A stretch of 64,000 nt of DNA from Siphonodentalium dalli (GCA_032622095.1 CP136068.1:158417465-158481464); one strand, 5' to 3'. Shown: positions 22,474 through 36,800, numbered from the stretch's first letter. Notes: generated from the letters alone by a model not told the origin. Made by a program: numbers and translations.

Positions 22474-23632
22474 TAAGCAGCGTGTATTTCGTTACTTATT
22501 CCTTATTCAAAAAATTTGGGAAAATGTGGCAAATGACCATGGCAACGTCTTAAGTAGAGCGAGACAAAATTTCCTGTGAAAAAAAATTCGGGAAAAAGTT
22601 CAAAAATGCCTCGAAAATAGGCAAAGTCCGAAAATAAACGGAAATTGGCCGAAACAAGTGCTGGGTAAATAATGGCCAACTCGGCCAAAAAGTTTGGGCC
22701 GAAAAAAATTTGGGCCGAGTCCGAAAAAGTGGGCCTAATTTTAGTTTTCGCTCTGCTCGGTCGGGAAAATTTCGGAAAATGTTGCAAACTGTCCCATATA
22801 AAAAAAATTAAAAATATGGCCACCTGGGCCGAACTTTTTGAGCCGAAAATATTTCGGGACGAGTCCGAAAAAGTCGGTCAAATAGAAATTCCCGCTCTAC
22901 TCGGTCAGGAAAATGTGGCAAATGACCATGGCAACGTCTTAAGTAGGGCGAGAGTTCAAAAATGCCTCGAAAATAGGCAAAGTCCGAAAATAAACGGAAA
23001 TTGGCCGAAACAAGTGCTGGGTCATTAATGGCCACCTCGGCCAAAAATGGCTCTGCTCGGTTCGGAAAATGTTGCAAACTGTTCCATATAAAAAAAATGG
23101 CCACCTGGGCCGAAAATATTTCGGGCCGAGTCCGAAAAAGTGGGTCAAATAGAAATTCCCGCTCTGCTCGGTCAGGAAAATTTGAAAAAATGTGGCCATT
23201 TTTTTTTATATGGGACAGTATGCCACATTTTCAGAAATTTTCCCGACCGAGCAGAGCGAAAACTAAAATTCGGCCCACTTTTTCGGACTCGGCCCAAAAA
23301 TTTTGCCCGAGGTGGCCATTAATGACCCAGCACTTGTTTCGGCCAATTTCCGTTTATTTTCGGACTTTGCCTATTTTCGAGGCACTTTTGATCTTTTTTC
23401 CCGAATTTTTTTTTATTCGGCCCAATTTTTCGGACTCGGCCCATTAATGACCCAGCACTTGTTTCGGCCAATTTCCGTTTATTTTCGGACTTTGCCTAAT
23501 TTCGAGGCATTTTTGAACTTTTTCCCGAATTTTTTTCACAGGAATTTTTGTCTCGCCCTACTTAAGGTCATTTGCCACATTTTCCCAATTTTTTGGAATA
23601 AGGAATAAGTAATGAAATTCACACTGCTCATT
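22474..23632. mobile_element. Foldback MITE with long imperfect inverted arms
   Basis: The outer ends are inverse copies: TACTTATTCCTTATTC on the left and GAATAAGGAATAAGTA on the right, flanked by GCAGCGTG/CACACTGC. The left arm (22,474-23,200) contains two direct sub-copies of a block (about 22,510-22,800 and 22,898-23,190) with CGAAAATAGGCAAAGTCCG and GCCGAAACAAGTGCTGGG. The right arm (23,200-23,632) carries the same motifs inverted, twice for some. Long open frames on both strands here are mirror artefacts of the repeated arms, not genes. Confidence 0.85.
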
Positions 23633-25956
23633 CCTTAAATAAGGTACAAGATCGGACAAGTGCTGATATCTCATTGATATTAGTCACCGTGCGGTGAATT
23701 TGACAGAAGTGTTTTTTTCTTTATTTCTGAAATATTTCCGTTATTTTGTCAGTACATGTCGGAAATAACATATGTATAATCATTTCAAAAGGAATTAAGG
23801 GCTATTTCGGAAATAACTAAATTTAGTAGCGGCTAGTTGACTCCGGTTATCACTCTTCCTATTAGATTATATTGATATATTCTGATATTTAATCGACCAT
23901 TACGTGGCACGTGTTGCTCAGATTGAACGTCATAATATACGTAATCGCGAACTCCTATTAGATATTGGTTTATATCACATGAAACCCATATTATATCATT
24001 TAAAAAGCCATTACACATTTCCTTATATCGCATAGTGTATATGTCACTATTGAGGAATAAGCGCGTGCTTCCCGCCAATTTGGCAGCGCGCCAATAAAAT
24101 TACTTTACATTGATTAGGCGGATTAATACTATTTTTGCAAAGCCGCGCATGACACCAAAACCAGATATACAAAATGACTTATTTGTTCATAAAAGTTAAA
24201 TTCTTGTCCAACTTCGTTGCATTAACGAAACTAGACACAAAAATAAAGAGGCAAACTGGGGATCTATATTTTCGTCGCAATCCTGAGCACGCAAAACTGT
24301 CGTATACGGGTTTGAAGCGTCTCAGCCAATGATGTAAATGTATGCATTTTTAAGTTTTTTAAGGATTTTGTTTTCTTAAAAAGGCATAAATCTCTGGTTG
24401 GTTTCATGTTATATACATGATCTTCAACTCGTTATCAGATTTTATTAATTGAGTTTGATAAATTTGATTCCCAACTTGTCTACGACTCGTTTCATAAAAT
24501 CTTATATCCCAACATTACTCGTTGGAGATCTTCTATATAATTCTTGGCTTATTGGTTGATTTAATACACAGTTTATGCTAAATATTGGTTGAGAAACTAA
24601 ATTATCACAAGAATCGGTCTGAAAAGTCCAACGTCTGCTGATTCAGACATGAAATTACCAACACTACCTGTTGAAAATATAAACCAAAGTGAGAAACCTC
24701 ACCTCATTGATCACGTCCCTAATTGAGCCCTACTTGTTTAAACGTTTCATTTCTAAATACTATTTAATTAGTCGTTCCTTTAGGAATTTTTCAGATATTG
24801 TGGCTATAAATTATGTTGAAATTATTATCTGAATATTTACCACAAACGAATAACAGTCGTCTGCACTTAACGTGTCTGTCGTCTGTTTATAAATATTTAA
24901 ATAACACCCGTCCAAATGGATAAATAATATAGAACATGCCAATGTTAACTTTTATAACTGAATGGTTACAGCAGATTACTTTGGGCCTCCTGCGCTCATC
25001 CCTTTCGCGTTCTGCTACAAAATTATGACAATTATATAACGCAGACGTTAACGAACCGACATCACATTGGTATAGTAGGAAGAACGAAAGGACGAACCGA
25101 CATCATAAGACCCAATGTAGACCAATATCAATGAAGTTGTCATCCCCACGGACACCTCCTCCACCGTTCCTCACTTCAATTGGTTGATCAGCTGGGGTCT
25201 GACCGTCTGCGTTGACGGTGATAGACCAGAACCCGCGACAGACGATCACTGGATATTCCAACTGTACCAAGATGACTGACTAATGTGTACCACCCCTCCA
25301 ACAAACCACACCCCTGTCGTAGCATCACTGGGTTGATAAATGAACCAGCTAGGATATTAATAGACGGCTATTTAATACCAGAACGCTCGACAGACGATCA
25401 CTGAAGATTCGAGAGTCCAGCTACTATAGTTCAGTCATTTCCGACCGAAGATCAGCCCGAGGTAATCTCATGTCAGCCCGATGTAATCTCATGTCAACCC
25501 GAGGTAATCTCATGTCAGCCTGAGACCGAAGGTCGAAGGCTGATATATGGAGTTACTGAGGGCTGATTTCAAATAATATCAAACCATCGAAGTAATATCC
25601 TATATATTAATTATATCGCCTCTTAGTAAGTTAGTATAACAGTTTAATCACACCACAAAAGTTATGTCTACACATTATTTAGCAGTGATATAGAATAACG
25701 GCTTGTCGTAAAACCACATTACTCGGATGTGTGATGTCGTAAAATGATATTACTCGGATTGTTGATGTTGTAAAATGATATTACTCGATTTAACGGCAAA
25801 TTGAAGTGATATTCACCTAGCTATATAGATCTGAGCAAACAAATGTCATATCTAAATTATAATTAATAAATCAGATTATTAATATGATATATCAGATTAT
25901 TAATATGTTATAACAGATTACTTAATCTGATATATCAGAATACTATGATCATCGCT
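23633..25956. other. No gene recognised; small repeats only
   Basis: About 24,428-24,530 is an inverted copy of 36,413-36,512 (shared CTTATATCCCAACAT and TACGACTCG). A 21-bp unit GAGGTAATCTCATGTCAGCC occurs three times at about 25,451-25,520. GATATATCAGATTATTAATA motifs repeat at 25,860-25,945. The 81-codon frame at 23,833-24,078 has no recognisable feature. Confidence 0.5.
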
Positions 25957-27064
25957 AGCGTAATTAACGAACCACAGCTAAAACACAGATATATCTGTGT
26001 CTCTTTAATCCTATAACATAACTTCATAGATGCGTATTCCCATCAAATAAGATTAACTTAGGTCTTATATAGTGGTGTGATTATGATATTTTACACTCCT
26101 GACATGCACAAGGGTTCATCGACAGAGTGGGTCCTATAGCAATTTCGTGTATAAATTAGGTCAATCATATCATACATCAAGGCATGTGAGAAATCAGAGA
26201 TGCACAATGCAAACAGACTACGAGCTCACCGACTCAGACTTCAACCTAAATAAAAAACTTTTAAAAGCAATTCCTTTTGAACAAATTATTATAGAATATA
26301 AACTACCAACATCAAACTGAAAGTATTAAAAAGTCAAGACTTTTGGTTGTTGTCTAAGGGGATTATTTAACTGAAATTAACCATTATATTATTGACGATG
26401 TGTGCGCAATCCAATTGAGATTTGTACTATACGAAGAAGCTTGTCGATTCCATCATGTTCATTTCATTCATAAAATGTCATGTCGATTTCAACGAAACTC
26501 GACGAGCAACGCCATCATGTAGCTTTCACAAACGACCGAATTTGTGATAATCTGAATGTATTTTCTGCTTTGTTCAGAAGTATGTGTTTCTTGTCGATTC
26601 ATGAAAATAGAAGGATATCAGATTCACGTATGCACTATGTAATATTAGGATAATATAAACGCTATATAACAACGTTTTCTTGCATCACGAATTTCTATTT
26701 CGATTCCAGTATTGTCCCCAGCCCAGGGTGATTGAGATTTTCCCATTGCATGCGACATTTATATTTCAGGCCATTTCATTACAAATAATTGACGGTCCAT
26801 AATATGTTATAATTATGTTCTCAATAAAATGTAAACCGCGGCTACGAATTAACTTCACTATGCATAATTCCGATAGTAATTCCCCTCATTTTGGAACGCC
26901 GGCCATTGAAAGACGCACACGTTTATTTCAGATTACGACATTAATGCTTTAACCCAATCGATCTACTGTGCGACAAAAGCGCTCGCAAAAATTCAAAACA
27001 GCAGTGTCGTATTAGATAATAATTGGTGACGTCACAAAATCCGCGGCTTTGGTACGTTAATAAT
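25957..27064 (+). repeat. Dispersed repeat family R1, copy 2 (apparently full length)
   Basis: Starts GCGTAATTAACGAACCAC and ends CGGCTTTGGTACGTTAAT, the end being close to the inverse of the start. The best-preserved copy, about 1.1 kb. It keeps all ordered blocks seen in copy 1 and in the inverted copy at 39,145-39,945. A 41-bp tandem array begins only about 40 bp beyond its right end. No transposase is present. Confidence 0.8.
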
Positions 27065-27099
27065 CGGATATATCAGAATGAATATGAAGAGAACGTGGC

Positions 27100-27722
27100 G
27101 ATTCCATATCCGCCGTATATATCTCACCTTATTCCATTACGATTAGGTTTGTATAATGCATATCTCATCTTATTCTATGACGATTAGGTTTTTATAATAC
27201 ATATCTCACCTTATTCTATGACGATTAGGTTTTTATAATGCATATCTCACATTATTCTATGACGATTATGTTTTTATAATACATATCTCACCTTATTCTA
27301 TGACGATTAGGTTTTTATAATACATATCTCACATTATTCTATGACGATTAGGTTTTTATAATACATATCTCACATTATTCTATGACGATTATGTTTTATA
27401 ATACATATCTCACCTTATTCTATGACGATTGGGTTTTTATAATACATATATCACCTTATTATGTGACGATAAATTTTTTAATACATTATATCACCTTATT
27501 CTATGATTAGATTTTTATAATACATATCTCACATTATTCTATGACGATTAGGTTTTTATAATACATTATATCACCTTATTCTACGATTAGGTTTTTATAA
27601 TACATATCTCACATTATTCTATGACGATTAGGTTTTTATAATACGTATCTCACATTATTTTCTATGACGATTAGGTTTTTATAATACATATCTCACCTTA
27701 TTCTATGACGATTAGGTTGTTT
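27100..27722. repeat. 41-bp tandem array that runs into the gene's stop codon
   Basis: About 15 copies of a 41-bp unit, TATCTCACATTATTCTATGA followed by CGATTAGGTTTTTATAATACA. Read on the minus strand each unit contains ACCTAATCGTCATAGAATAA then GGTGAGAT. The last unit (27,698-27,722) is the coding end of exon 10, including its TAA, so exon sequence belongs to the array. Every unit therefore carries a TAA and a donor-like AAG|GTGAGAT. Confidence 0.9.
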
Positions 27723-27841
27723 TTATGCATATCCCAGCACACTTTCAATCCGTCGCATCTGAACATCTTGTATTTACCGGTGTTCAGACCGTATTTCAGC
27801 TCCACCGAGTGTTGGTGTCCCATCGAGGTCGTAGTATACGC
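27698..27841 (-). CDS. Exon 10 (last) of the secreted-protein gene
   Basis: Residues 623-669 and stop. The acceptor is TATTTCAG|GCG in phase 0, matching exon 9. It encodes GHQHSVELKYG and CDGLKVCWDMH, the most motif-like part of the protein. The last nine codons and TAA coincide with one unit of the 41-bp array that continues downstream. An AAG|GTGAGAT donor-like site overlaps the stop, so the native 3' end might have been different before the array arose. Confidence 0.85.
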   Translation of the reverse strand, partial: AYTTTSMGHQHSVELKYGLNTGKYKMFRCDGLKVCWDMHKNNLIVIE

Positions 27842-30800
27842 CTGAAATATGAGTTTATACACTGATGAAAACAAGTTATCCAAAATGACTAACTTAGGTT
27901 GGTCATAGTCAAAACGACTAATTAGGTCATTAGACTACAATTGTGTTAGTCAAAATTACCAGGATTGAGTCATAATTACTAACTTTTCTGACTCACTGGG
28001 AGGTGAAAATATTAATTTTGTGGACATTTTCTGCAAATAATCCCAATACTGAACCAGCTGATATATTGTTCAGAATCAGAGACCGAATTTTAAACAGGAC
28101 AAACTTTCAATCCATTCTCAAAAACACAGATGCCACAACTGGTCTGGTAAGAGGTATTTAACAATAGTTTGATGTATAGGTCTGTTTAACTGGTTCATTT
28201 TTCCGAGTACAGACGTTATTCCGAAGGTGTGCTATGCCGACGGTCCGTTATTCCGAAGGTCCGCTATTCCGTAGGTCCCACATTATCTTATATATGCGAG
28301 TCTCTCATGGGGAGCCTCTCATATATATAAGAGAATACATTTGCCTAACAATACTTACATTGACCTTGTAAGCCAGTACAAGCTCTTATTTGTGTGAGAC
28401 TCGCATATATAAGAGAATGCACTGGGATATCATATTTAACCCTTTACCCAACAGAACGGCCCTGTGCCAATGCATTCTCTTATATATGCGAGTCGACCAT
28501 AGGTCGCCTCGCATATATAAGAGAATGCATTGGCTTAACACATTAAAAATTATAAAATTGTTAAAGAATGTAAGAAAAAATGGTAAAAAGTGTTAAAAAA
28601 AGATTTTTTTTAGGCCAATGCATTCTCTTATATATGCGAGGCGACCTATGGTCGACTCGCATATATAAGAGAATGCATTGGCACAGGGCATAACTGTAAC
28701 TATCACAATGTGGTCAACGAGCCGGTTCCAATGATATCCATATTTGTATGGTTCTATTGAGACAGACCGAAGATATTTTAAGCTGTTGAAGCTTTATTTG
28801 GCCGGTTTTGGCCGGTTTGTTTGGTAAAGGGTTAATGCTGCACCAGCGCGGCTCCCGTCGTGAAAGGGATAACTGACGTTCCGTCGGAGTTACTCCGGCA
28901 ACTGGAAGCGATCCAAGCTGCAAGACAGAGTTTAGTCCCCTCGCAGTCGCAACGCAAGCTCTGCCGTCGAACTGGTCAGGAGCGCGGAGCAAAGAAAAGA
29001 GACGCTGTAGGTAACTGTATGGGGATTGATCACAAAGACGAAATGGTTACAAACAACTCCTTATATATAGAGTTACTATTCCTTGTACACAGCAAACATT
29101 ATTAGCAAATTAAAGGTTAAATTGAAATCGTCGTACAGTTGCTTAATTGTTTGATCATTGATTGTTCTTACTTTATACGACATTGTATCATTGCCAAAAT
29201 TGCAATTACCGTATGCATGCTATCGTATAGAAAATAACGGACTTTCGGAATAACGGACCCTCGTCTTAATTGCAGTTGTTGGCGTTTCGATGGTCCGCGC
29301 TATTCCGAAAGTTTTTACATTTTGTCCAATATTTTTAAGTGGAACTAGATTCCGCCGATAGTACCTAGCAGTGTTTTATCATGTATATATGCGTAATATA
29401 TAGGCGATTTATAAATATCTCCAGTTTCACGGATTGTGTACATAAAGTGCACTTTCGGGATATCGGACCTTCGGAATAGCGGACCTTCGGAATAGCGGGC
29501 CTTCGGAATAGCGGATCTTAGGAATAATAACCCGTCATCCATTTTTTCAAGATTCCGTGGTGTCTATAAAATAAGATACTTTTATCAAAATAATGTAGCC
29601 TTTGATGTGGAAGTGCAGTTCTTATAAACCATTATGTCTCCACATTACATCCATTCAGCGATGCAATGGAATATAGCATTTATCAAAGAATATTTGTGAC
29701 CCGCCATATCAAATCCAGTCGTAAGTCTGGATTTGTTTTACCCTGTGCCAATGCATTCTCTTATATATGCGAGTCGACCATAGGTCGCCTCGCATATATA
29801 AGAGAATGCATTGGCCTAACAATTTTTTACAATTTAAAAAAAATTCTTGTATTCTTTAACAATTGTATAATTTCACCCATACAGAGCCCCAGACAAATAT
29901 GAGCAGCCGACACTCTTCTATATGCTTCTATATATGTGTGGGGCTCCCTGCAGGGTAATGGATGTTTTTATTTTATGTCCTAAAAAATTTAAGAAACATT
30001 TATTTTTTAAAAATGATACAAAATTGTTAGGCCAATGCATTCTGTTATATATGTGAGGCGACCTATGGTCGACTCGCATATATAAGAGAATGCATTGGTA
30101 CAGGGTAAAAAAAATCCCGACTTACGACTGGATTTGATATGGCGGGTCACATATGCCAGGACTGCGACATGGATACATGGGTGCACAACATTATGTTACA
30201 CCAGCTCTAGCTAGCATAATTTAATTTAGATGACTTTGTTGAGCCGATTTTTATTTGTATCGCTTACAATCATAGCAAGTCTCCCTATAATCAACTCAAT
30301 GTTTAATCGACTCACATAAGTCACAAAATCATGCAATCGCGAGCTGGGACGACCACTACTTTGAAATAGTTTGCTAAGGAACAAGTATTAACAAAGAAGT
30401 ATATGCTTGCGTTGTTTTGTTAAATGTTATAAAGTTCCCCATCAGAACAGATCGGAACATCAAAAAGTTCCCTTGTTTTGAACGGATGGAATATGATTTC
30501 TCTATAATTATATCACAGGGCACAATCGTTTCGATGATTCCGCGACCAATTTCACGATTCAGCGGATCGACAACCACGGTGCTACGGCAGTTTAACGATT
30601 CTGCGACGGGACGATAAAAGTGGGCTTCTTCTTATGTTCAGTGTATAGAGTAGACTTTGCAGGTCCACCAGGTTGACTCACAGAATACATACGGAGATGA
30701 GATCTATACATAAAATGAGCCACAATCGGTTCGGTCAAATCGAGACCATCAGATTAAACCGCGAACCGATCGCAAAAAGTCATTTCTTGGGCTACAATTA

Positions 30801-33800
30801 AGGGGCTACAATACAGTGCGAAAATTAACATCCAACGTAAGCTTTGATAAGCATAAATGTAGGATTTGTCAAATTCGTACCTCCGCCGATGCAATGTTCG
30901 ATTAAACTCGACAGAGAAATGCAGGAACAATGTGAACTATTTGGCAACGCCGGGTTCGACCATGACAACGACGATTGTGCGACTCGTTGACACTTGTATA
31001 CGACGTATCTGACACTGATCGGGCAGCTTATTGTTCTACATGTAAGCCCATGTATGCTGCATCAACAATGTTAGGTAGGGAGCCTTCGTTGTAATGAACA
31101 GACCCTGGATTCAATACAGTACTGTGTATATACTGAATCCCCCACATGTGATGACATAGTGACCAAGTCACATAAGAGATGCCCACCTGTGACTGTCGCT
31201 AACCGAGCATTCTGACATTTGAACATGACCAAATTCCCAACCTACCTGAACATCTTTCCTGTTAGTGAACCCAGTGGTTTTCTAATTTTTGGAAAGTTGA
31301 CTTGTTCATTCGAAAATGTCACCACTGACCAAAACATGAGTTATAAGCCATTTTAGTCATATTCTGACTAGCAGGTATGCCCTACATATAAAGATATCCT
31401 CGATAAATTATTGACCGTTGAGTTACTTTTATAAAGGTGTTTGTATGAAAGTATTAGCGAAAATTCTTCGAAAGAGGTGGTGGGTATCTGAGACTGAAAA
31501 TAATGAGCAACACTGAAAATAAAATGATGGATACCAGAAAACATGCAGTAAAAACGTATGCAAAAAATATAAATAGTAGAAAACTGGGTAGGTGGGTCTC
31601 GAAAGTGGGCAAAATAAAAAAAACCTATACGCGTCCAAATTTATCCCCCCCCCCCCCCCCGCACTCCGGTTCGGACGCTAATTTGCCGGTATACATGTAT
31701 TATTAACATTGAGGTGTTTTGGTGGGGTAGTATTTTTAATTGGGTAGACCTGACCGGTTTGCATACTTCAAATGAGTTAAAAATTAACATCTTGGGAAGC
31801 CGAATCGATATAAATGTCATAGAAATGTCATATATGGAGGCAATTCTTGATTGTGCGAATTGATTATATTTTAGATAACTAGATTTTAATCACAAATAAA
31901 TAAATCATTATAGAATATCCTTTTCTCTCGATAATCGACCCTATGCCTGATATATTGTTAATTGTTAAAAATGCTTACGTTAAGGGGGTACTGTACGTTA
32001 TTTTCAACAAATTACCGGTAATAACAACGACCTATATCGATAATAACTCTATACAATGAACACAAGAAGAAGCCCACTTGTATCATCCCAATTCAGTGAA
32101 CAAAAGCCTTTATCTAAGTTTGTCATAACATATGACGTATAATAAGGTCGCCGAATCGTTGAACTGTCGTAGCACCGTTGTTGTCAAGCCGCCGAATCGT
32201 GAAATTGGTCGCGGATCGTCAAAACGATTGTGCCGTGTGTGTGTGTGTGTATATATACGCCATGAGCCAGAATAGCCAAATTGTCTGCCGACAGTTATAT
32301 ATTGTCGTGATGGTACCCGTCCATGCACCTACATGTACTCACTCCCCCACCCGCCCGACAATTATATATTGTGGTGATTGTACCCGTCCATGCACCTACA
32401 TGTACTCACTCCCCAACCCACCCGACACTTATATATTGTGCTGATTGTACCCGTCCATGCACATACATGTACTCACTCCCCCACCCACCCGACACTTATA
32501 TATTGTGGAGATTGTACTCGTCCATGCACCTACGTGTACTCACTCCCCCACCCGCCCGACACTTATATATTGTGGTGATGGTACCCGTCCATGCACCTAC
32601 ATGTACTCACTCCCCCACCCGCCCGACAGTTATATATTGTGGTGATGGTACCCGTCCATGCACATACATGTACTCACTCCCCCACCCGCCCGACACTTAT
32701 ATATTGTGGTGATTGTACTCTCCAGCATGCACCTACATATACTCACCCCCCCCCCACCCGCCCGACACTTATATATTGTGGTGATTGTACTCTCCAGCAT
32801 GCACCTACATATACTCACTCCCCCACCCGCCCGACACTTGTATGTTGTGGTGATTGTACTCTCCAGCATACACCTACATGTACTCACTCCCCCACCCGCC
32901 CGACACTTTGCCATCGTAACAAATGTGGCCTACCTGTATCTTGGTCACGCCATCAGCCAGTGTCGCCAAATCTTCCGCTGATACGTATATATCATGATGA
33001 TGATGACCCGGCTCTTCCAGAATACACTCCTGTGTCCGGAGATGGACCAGACCTGCCCTGGTGTCCTTTCCTAACACGAAGTGTGGCTGCTCATGTAACA
33101 GTGGTGAGTATGTGTTCAATTTTAGTAGCATTTCCTTGACTGCGTCTAGTTCCCGCCAGACGGCGCTACCTTCTCCGTGGATTGGCATTATGGGATACCT
33201 CGTGCGGACCAATCCGACGCCTTCCATTTCTGGAATGATGCATCTGGTACCGGAAGCAACAACTTCCCTCATCGTGCCTGTGAACACACAGAACGTTCAT
33301 GTTTTGGGATACAAGCAGCAATACAGAGTTGAGTCCCTTGCTATTCGCTGGTTTGACTGCTGAGTTCGTGTATATTTTCGCAATTAAATCTAACATTTTT
33401 TGTCATGTGTTGTCAGTTTCAATTCATCCAGGCTTGATCCAGCCAATTTTCCAAAATTAAACCAAAATAAACATAATAAATATACAAAGCAAACAAAACA
33501 TTAAAACTATACGAAACAAAGCAAACGAACCGAATGCATATAAATAATACTTAGAAATATATGTAAGGAATGTAGTGAGTCTGCTTAAAGTCACATGACG
33601 GTTTTTCTCTCAGAAACCTGGACGAGTTCAACCAAATTTGGTGTGGTGACTTGGGGTACCTTGTATAGATGTTATCACGGTGTTAGTTTTTCAAAATGTT
33701 GAATTTAAAAAATATATATATAATTGGTTTTGCTAAATTGAGCAAGGAGTTCAATCTAAAAAAATTATTTAAATATAAATCAAAATGTTTCAACGATCAA

Positions 33801-36800
33801 AATGTGCTTGAAGCTCACAAAGGGCCCGCCGCTGAATAAAGGATATGTCTATGATTAAATGTGCGCGAAGTCCCACAAAGGGGCCACATGTCTCTCAGAT
33901 GCTGAATATAGGCACTCAAAGGGATCCTGTTTCAGCTATTTTAGTATAATAGAATGGAATATATTAGATAATGGGCTGGTTGACAGACTAATCTTGAAAT
34001 AGTGAGAAATTATGTAATTGTGTGTATCCTGCACAATGACCAGCAATTTATAAAACATTTGTTTTTTCAATAAAACAGCTTCTGAAACAGGTTAAACTGT
34101 TATTTGAACTAATCGATATCATTTCCCAATCATATGAGTGATATCAGTAAAATTTTATGCGGTTTTAGACCAAATTTAGTTTGAGGGTGGTGGGTCCCCG
34201 TAAATGCCAGATGCAAAAAAAACGGCATACCTTCCTGCAATTTTGTTACTACCCCCCCCCCCCCCCCCTCCCGATATATATGTAATAATGTATATATGTT
34301 TTGTATGTTACATGTTAATTCATGTCGAGCAATAAACCACACCCAAGTATGATCCATAAGGGCGTAGCCAGAGTATAAATTCATGACATGATCTAAAACA
34401 AAAAGGGTTGAATTTCTACCTGTTTGGTCCAGTACTCCAGCCAGACCGACGGCAGTGTCTGCTGGTGCTCTGCCCACTTCCGCGCCGATAAATAGTTCCT
34501 TCGGTGTCCTGAAGGTTACAAACAACTAAGTATAAATATAGTTAAACTCCTTGCGTTTGTGTATACGTAAACATTAGAATCCACATAAACAAAATTGTGG
34601 CTGCTGATGGGTGGAGTACCTCTAAGAAAAGAGTCCTAACCCTGCGTAAAATGGCGGATCATGTGTGGGATTAGCCTTCTTGTGTGAAATTTTGGGCTCA
34701 CTTTATAAAGTGAATATAAAACCACCCAGCCATTCATGCGTATTTTCTATATTGTTCCAGACAATATTCTTAAGAAATATTTAAGCAATTTGTGATATTT
34801 AACGAAATAACGGGCATCTCTCATTTTTGAAAGCATAAACATTGGGCAACGAGAAGGCTAATATCATACTATGCCACAATTTAATGGCGATCATTTCAGA
34901 TCATGTGTAGCCAACTGATATGTACATGCAGTAACGGTGAAGATTCATCTTAAAACTGTCGAAACTATACAAAGATTAAAAGCTTACAATCACCGTAAGA
35001 ATACAGACATCAGCACTAATATATGGAAATGAAAGGACCATATATTGGTGTTGTGTCTTAATTTAGAACGCATGCGAAGGGCTGAATAACTTTATATAGC
35101 CAAACAGTTTAATTTAGAAATTTAGATTATATACATATTCGGGTAGCCAACACATATGACAATATACGATCATTGAGTATTTATTAGAACCTGATAGGCT
35201 GATAATAATACAAGCATTCAAGATTTCCGACCCAAAACAAGAGAGAGAAAACGTAGTTCGTTATAATAGAGACCGCAATTGAACGGTCACACACAATACA
35301 TCCAAACACAGTCCCAACTCAATTCAACCCACTGGCGATACTCTTAACGTTCACTTCTACCTAGTGTAATTATACTGACATTAGCATTCTGGAAACCAAT
35401 GGGAACGTACTACAAAAATAAAGTGTATGTAATTTTTGTTTGTAACCTGTAATATAACTTGTTGTGGTTGCCGTTCCATGCAGTTTCCGCAGTCAGTCCA
35501 CCATTACGCCCGCCAGTCGTAACAACATTGGCTTCCGCATCTTTTTGTTTCCCATGATACGTAATGTTGTATGGATTCCACGCCAGTAGTGGTGTCAAAT
35601 AGACGATTTCCAATGGAATGGCGTACGATACACGACTTGAGTATGGCGTACACACCTCTACCTATAAAACGTTAAGTACATATATGGTCAATCCACGCCA
35701 GTAATGGTGTCATGTAAACGATTTCCAATGGAATGGCGTACGATACACGACTGGAGTATGGCGTACACACGTACCTCTACCTATAAAACGTTAAGGACAT
35801 ATATGGACAATCCATGCCAGTAGTGGTGTCATGTAGACGATTTCCAATGGAATGGCGTACGATACACGGCTGGAGTATGGCGTACACACCTCTACATGTA
35901 ACGCGTTGAGGACATATATGGTCAATCCATGCCAGCAGTGGTGTAATGCGAGTCTGCGTTTACCAATGAAATGCCATACGATACACTATATCTACATATA
36001 TTTCACCTCACCCAGAATTGGCGCCTTCTGGTTGGTCGAGAGATGTGTTTTATGCTGTGTAGTGATGTTCCAAATTTAGCACACCACTATACTTGTAAAG
36101 TATCGTGCTAAATTTAGCACACTACTGTCCCAAACTAGCATTCAAAAACAATGAACAGAGGCAACAATCTCGAAAACTGATATACATAAATGTGTCCTCC
36201 AATTTATTAAGCCGTGACCAAATGAAATTAAAACATTACAGTGATTTTTTTTAACAGGAACGACGTCAAGTTGCGAAGTGGCAACATTCAGTTGAATTCA
36301 CCTTGTGTAGTACAGTTTCGGGTTTTCGTGCATTGAAAACAAAAATCCAGATGGTATCTCGGCGGAAACCCAGTGGGTTTTCCGGTCATATTTTCTACAG
36401 GGATATGGATCGAGGATCTCCAACTCGTTATGTTGGGATATAAGATTTTATTTGATTCACAGCGAGTCGTAGACGAGTTGTGAATCAAATTTATCAAACG
36501 AGATACCGTCAATGGATAAATGTGTTTCGTTCTGACAAATCCATTATGATTTAAAGGAGAAAGCCCCCCCCCCCCCCCCATCCCCGAAAAAAGTTCTTCA
36601 TACTACTAACATTGTTCACTGTATTGCAGTCGTTTATTTTCGACTCTGCTATTTTCGGTTGGGTCGTCCGAGCAACGTACAGATTGTCGTCTGAGAATCC
36701 TCTGTTCCGGACAGTCAGACCGAGCGCGCCTGCGACCTTTGACCTGTACATTCTGTGGTAGCGACCCGCGTTGAGCTCTTCGTTGCCGTCTCGGAATCTG

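Noticed and set aside
22503-23608. Overlapping 80-150-codon frames on both strands
   Set aside because: Mirror artefacts of the foldback arms.
32323-33139. Long plus-strand frames (129 and 182 codons) and a minus-strand frame over the 67-bp array
   Set aside because: Open because the repeat unit lacks stops in several frames; the true coding sequence nearby is exon 9 on the minus strand.
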